NCBI GenBank assembly: GCA_021804525.1
Contig: JAJZHJ010000073.1
Coordinates: 1-6,887, forward strand
DNA: 6,887 nt
DNA from: Bacteroidota bacterium
GTDB taxonomy: Bacteria; Bacteroidota; Bacteroidia; Bacteroidales; Paludibacteraceae
Reading direction: 5' to 3'
Shown: positions 5,512 to 6,887 of the stretch, in pieces
How positions within the stretch are numbered: position 1 is the stretch's first letter
How the letters are laid out: each line of letters starts with the position of its first letter
Notes under the pieces: generated by a model
Database searches by the model: none
What the model was told of the DNA's origin: nothing
What the model saw: only the letters and a program-made list of their open reading frames with translations
Position numbers and translations under genes: made by a program

Positions 5512-5874
5512 ATGACTGCAACGAGAGAGATCAATCAGAATTTATTAAAGCTTGTTTTACCATCTGAGTTATTTGATTATTTTGAGATAACTGATTTGAA
5601 GGTAGAAGATCAATCGGTACATGTATTTTTTGATGAACGGGATATAAAACCCACAGCTTATCTGGGAGAAAAGCTTACCTCAAAAGGATTTCATCAACAA
5701 GTAACGATACAAGATTTTCCACTTCGCGATAAAGCTGTTTTTCTGCATGTGCGTCGAAGGCGATGGCTGGTAGAATCCACCAAAGAGGTTGTGAGTAGGG
5801 ATTGGGATTCCGTAGCAGAAGGAACGCGTTACACGAAAAGTTTCGCGGCTTTTTTAAAAGGATTACTTGGATAA
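5512..5874 (+). CDS. ISL3-family transposase, N-terminal part (ORF A)
   Basis: 120 aa from the ATG at 5512, which has a purine-rich AGGGAAAAAAGAGA just upstream and lies inside the element. A frame start at 5446 would add 22 residues partly coded by flanking DNA. The C-terminal half holds FPLRDKAVFLHVRRRRW (roughly residues 70-86), a basic patch, then RDWDSVAEGTRYTKSFAAF, which looks like the DNA-binding region that precedes the DDE domain in ISL3 transposases. No Cys pair is present, so the zinc ribbon of many ISL3 transposases is absent. The stop TAA at 5872-5874 overlaps the second ORF by 8 nt. It probably recognises the inverted repeats, alone or fused to the catalytic part. Confidence 0.8.
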   Translation: MTATREINQNLLKLVLPSELFDYFEITDLKVEDQSVHVFFDERDIKPTAYLGEKLTSKGFHQQVTIQDFPLRDKAVFLHVRRRRWLVESTKEVVSRDWDSVAEGTRYTKSFAAFLKGLLG

Positions 5875-6850
5875 TTACCCTGTTAGCAGCAATAGCTTAG
5901 AGAAATTCTATCATATTAATGGTGATCAGCTGGGACAGCAATACAAGGAACATTTGAGTGATTATACAACATGGGATCAAAAAGATCATGCTCGTCAATG
6001 GTTGCTTTTCCCTCATAATATTGGGTCTTCATTGAGCATTGATGAAACCTCTCTTTCCAATGGGGAACTTTATACGATATTAACCAACAAGCAGGGCCAA
6101 GGGAAAAAGGGAACCTTGATTGCCATGGTTGAAGGAACAGATGCAGAAAGTGTCATAGAGGTTTTAAATCGTATTCCCGAGAATGCAAGACAAAGTGTAC
6201 AAGAAGTTACGTTAGATATGGCAGGCTCAATGAGTAAGATTATCAAACAATGTTTTCCCGATGCCTCATTGGTAATCGATCGGTTTCATGTCCAAAAGTT
6301 GGCTTATGATGCTTTACAGGAGATGCGTATCGCGTATCGTTGGGATGCCATCAATGAAGAAACCAATGCCATGGAAAACGCCAAACTAAACAAGACCAAA
6401 TATATTGCTCCTGTATTTAGCAATGGTGACAACCGCAAACAACTCCTTGCCCGTAGTCGGTATCTGTTGTTCAAATCAAGAGATAAATGGACTCAAAAGC
6501 AAAAAGAAAGATCCCTGATATTATTTGATCAATATCCTGATATTAAAAAAGCGTATGCGCTTACACATGCCTTGAGAATGATTTTTTCCCAGACTGAAAC
6601 AAAAGGGGTAGCTTACACCAAAATGGCTCGATGGTTCAATGATGTCACTGACTCCGGATTCAAATCCTTTAATACCATATCAGCTACAATATATGAACAT
6701 TATAGAGAAATCTTAAACTTCTTCGATCATCGAAGTACTAATGCCTCTGCGGAATCATTCAATGCTAAAATTAAAGCTTTTAGAGCAACTCAAAGAGGAG
6801 TAACTGACATCCCATTTTTCTTGTTCAGACTCTCAATTATCTATGCTTAA
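5867..6850 (+). CDS. ISL3-family transposase, catalytic DDE part (ORF B)
   Basis: Catalyses cutting and strand transfer of the element. Open in the +1 frame relative to ORF A from 5858 (TAA at 5855-5857 bounds it upstream). The only early start is TTG at 5867; 327 codons are counted from there. The DDE_Tnp_ISL3-type core is seen in LSIDETSLS (D59), VTLDMAGSMSK (D117), VIDRFHVQK (D138) and ASAESFNAKIKAFRATQRG (E296), so the acidic residues are all in place and the domain is full length. The C-terminus stops 6 bp before the right inverted repeat. Because a TTG start is weak and the DNA-binding part is in ORF A, the active form is probably a fusion of about 445 aa made by a +1 frameshift near CTT at 5866-5868. 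The alternative is translational re-initiation. Confidence 0.88.
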   Translation: MDNYPVSSNSLEKFYHINGDQLGQQYKEHLSDYTTWDQKDHARQWLLFPHNIGSSLSIDETSLSNGELYTILTNKQGQGKKGTLIAMVEGTDAESVIEVLNRIPENARQSVQEVTLDMAGSMSKIIKQCFPDASLVIDRFHVQKLAYDALQEMRIAYRWDAINEETNAMENAKLNKTKYIAPVFSNGDNRKQLLARSRYLLFKSRDKWTQKQKERSLILFDQYPDIKKAYALTHALRMIFSQTETKGVAYTKMARWFNDVTDSGFKSFNTISATIYEHYREILNFFDHRSTNASAESFNAKIKAFRATQRGVTDIPFFLFRLSIIYA

Positions 6851-6856
6851 AATAAC

Positions 6857-6882
6857 TTCCCCTCAACAATGTCATCTGATCC
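6857..6882 (-). repeat. Right terminal inverted repeat of the ISL3 element
   Basis: Inverted copy of 5448-5473 with one mismatch. Only 5 bp of flanking DNA (CTAAC) remain before the window ends. Confidence 0.9.
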
Positions 6883-6887
6883 CTAAC

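Larger units (their letters stand above)
5448..6882 (+). mobile_element. Complete ISL3-family insertion sequence, two-ORF type
   Basis: The element is 1435 bp, within the ISL3 size range. Terminal inverted repeats are GGATCAGATGACATTGTTG at the left end (5448-5466) and its reverse complement at the right end. Beyond one mismatch they continue with GGGGAA, so 25 of 26 bp match (5448-5473 and 6857-6882). Two overlapping ORFs in one direction encode the transposase, with the right ORF ending 6 bp before the right repeat. I associate this layout with the ISAon1-like group of Bacteroidetes. ISL3 elements usually make 8-bp target duplications. The left flank is GTATTAAT, but only CTAAC of the right flank is in the window and it does not match, so no duplication is shown. 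Near-identical ends and intact catalytic residues suggest a recent, potentially active copy. Confidence 0.9.

Noticed and set aside
5850..5859. T-TTT-TTA-AAA slippery string as a -1 frameshift site for the transposase
   Set aside because: ORF B is in the +1 frame relative to ORF A, so a -1 slip leads to the wrong frame.

Overview
The window looks like a chromosomal piece of a Bacteroidales (Bacteroidetes) genome. Evidence: several perfect matches to the Bacteroidetes -7 promoter element TAnnTTTG, few clear Shine-Dalgarno sites, moderately AT-rich DNA, a tRNA gene without encoded CCA, a 576-codon recJ, and an ISL3-family element of the two-ORF type I associate with this phylum. The species cannot be told from the sequence.

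Layout. Positions 1-960 are accessory-looking DNA with no intact gene. They hold a good promoter (240-269) with no obvious gene behind it, a strictly 11-bp-periodic array of about 18 units (390-587), a pair of imperfect direct repeats (579-600 and 666-688), and a small gene broken by one nonsense codon and one 1-nt deletion (734-960). Positions 1011-1380 are an RNA block on the minus strand: a tRNA-Leu(UAG) with its own promoter, and upstream of it a candidate structured RNA of about 180 nt with promoter, end-to-end closing stem and U-run. That RNA resembles 6S RNA in size and architecture.

recJ (minus, 1380-3110) encodes the single-strand-specific 5'-3' exonuclease. It diverges from an AMP-forming long-chain acyl-CoA ligase (plus, 3369-5036). 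Next is a 60-aa Ala/Pro-rich lipoprotein-like gene (5191-5373) with its own promoter and a strong terminator. About 20 bp past the terminator's T-run lies a complete ISL3-family insertion sequence (5448-6882). It has 26-bp terminal inverted repeats (one mismatch) and two overlapping ORFs that must be joined by a +1 frameshift or by re-initiation.

The core genes are unrelated housekeeping functions (DNA repair, leucine tRNA, lipid activation) and do not form one pathway. The most unusual items are the 11-bp array with its conserved 8-bp core and free 3-bp spacers, the 6S-like RNA candidate, and a junction in the transposase that resembles the prfB +1 frameshift site.
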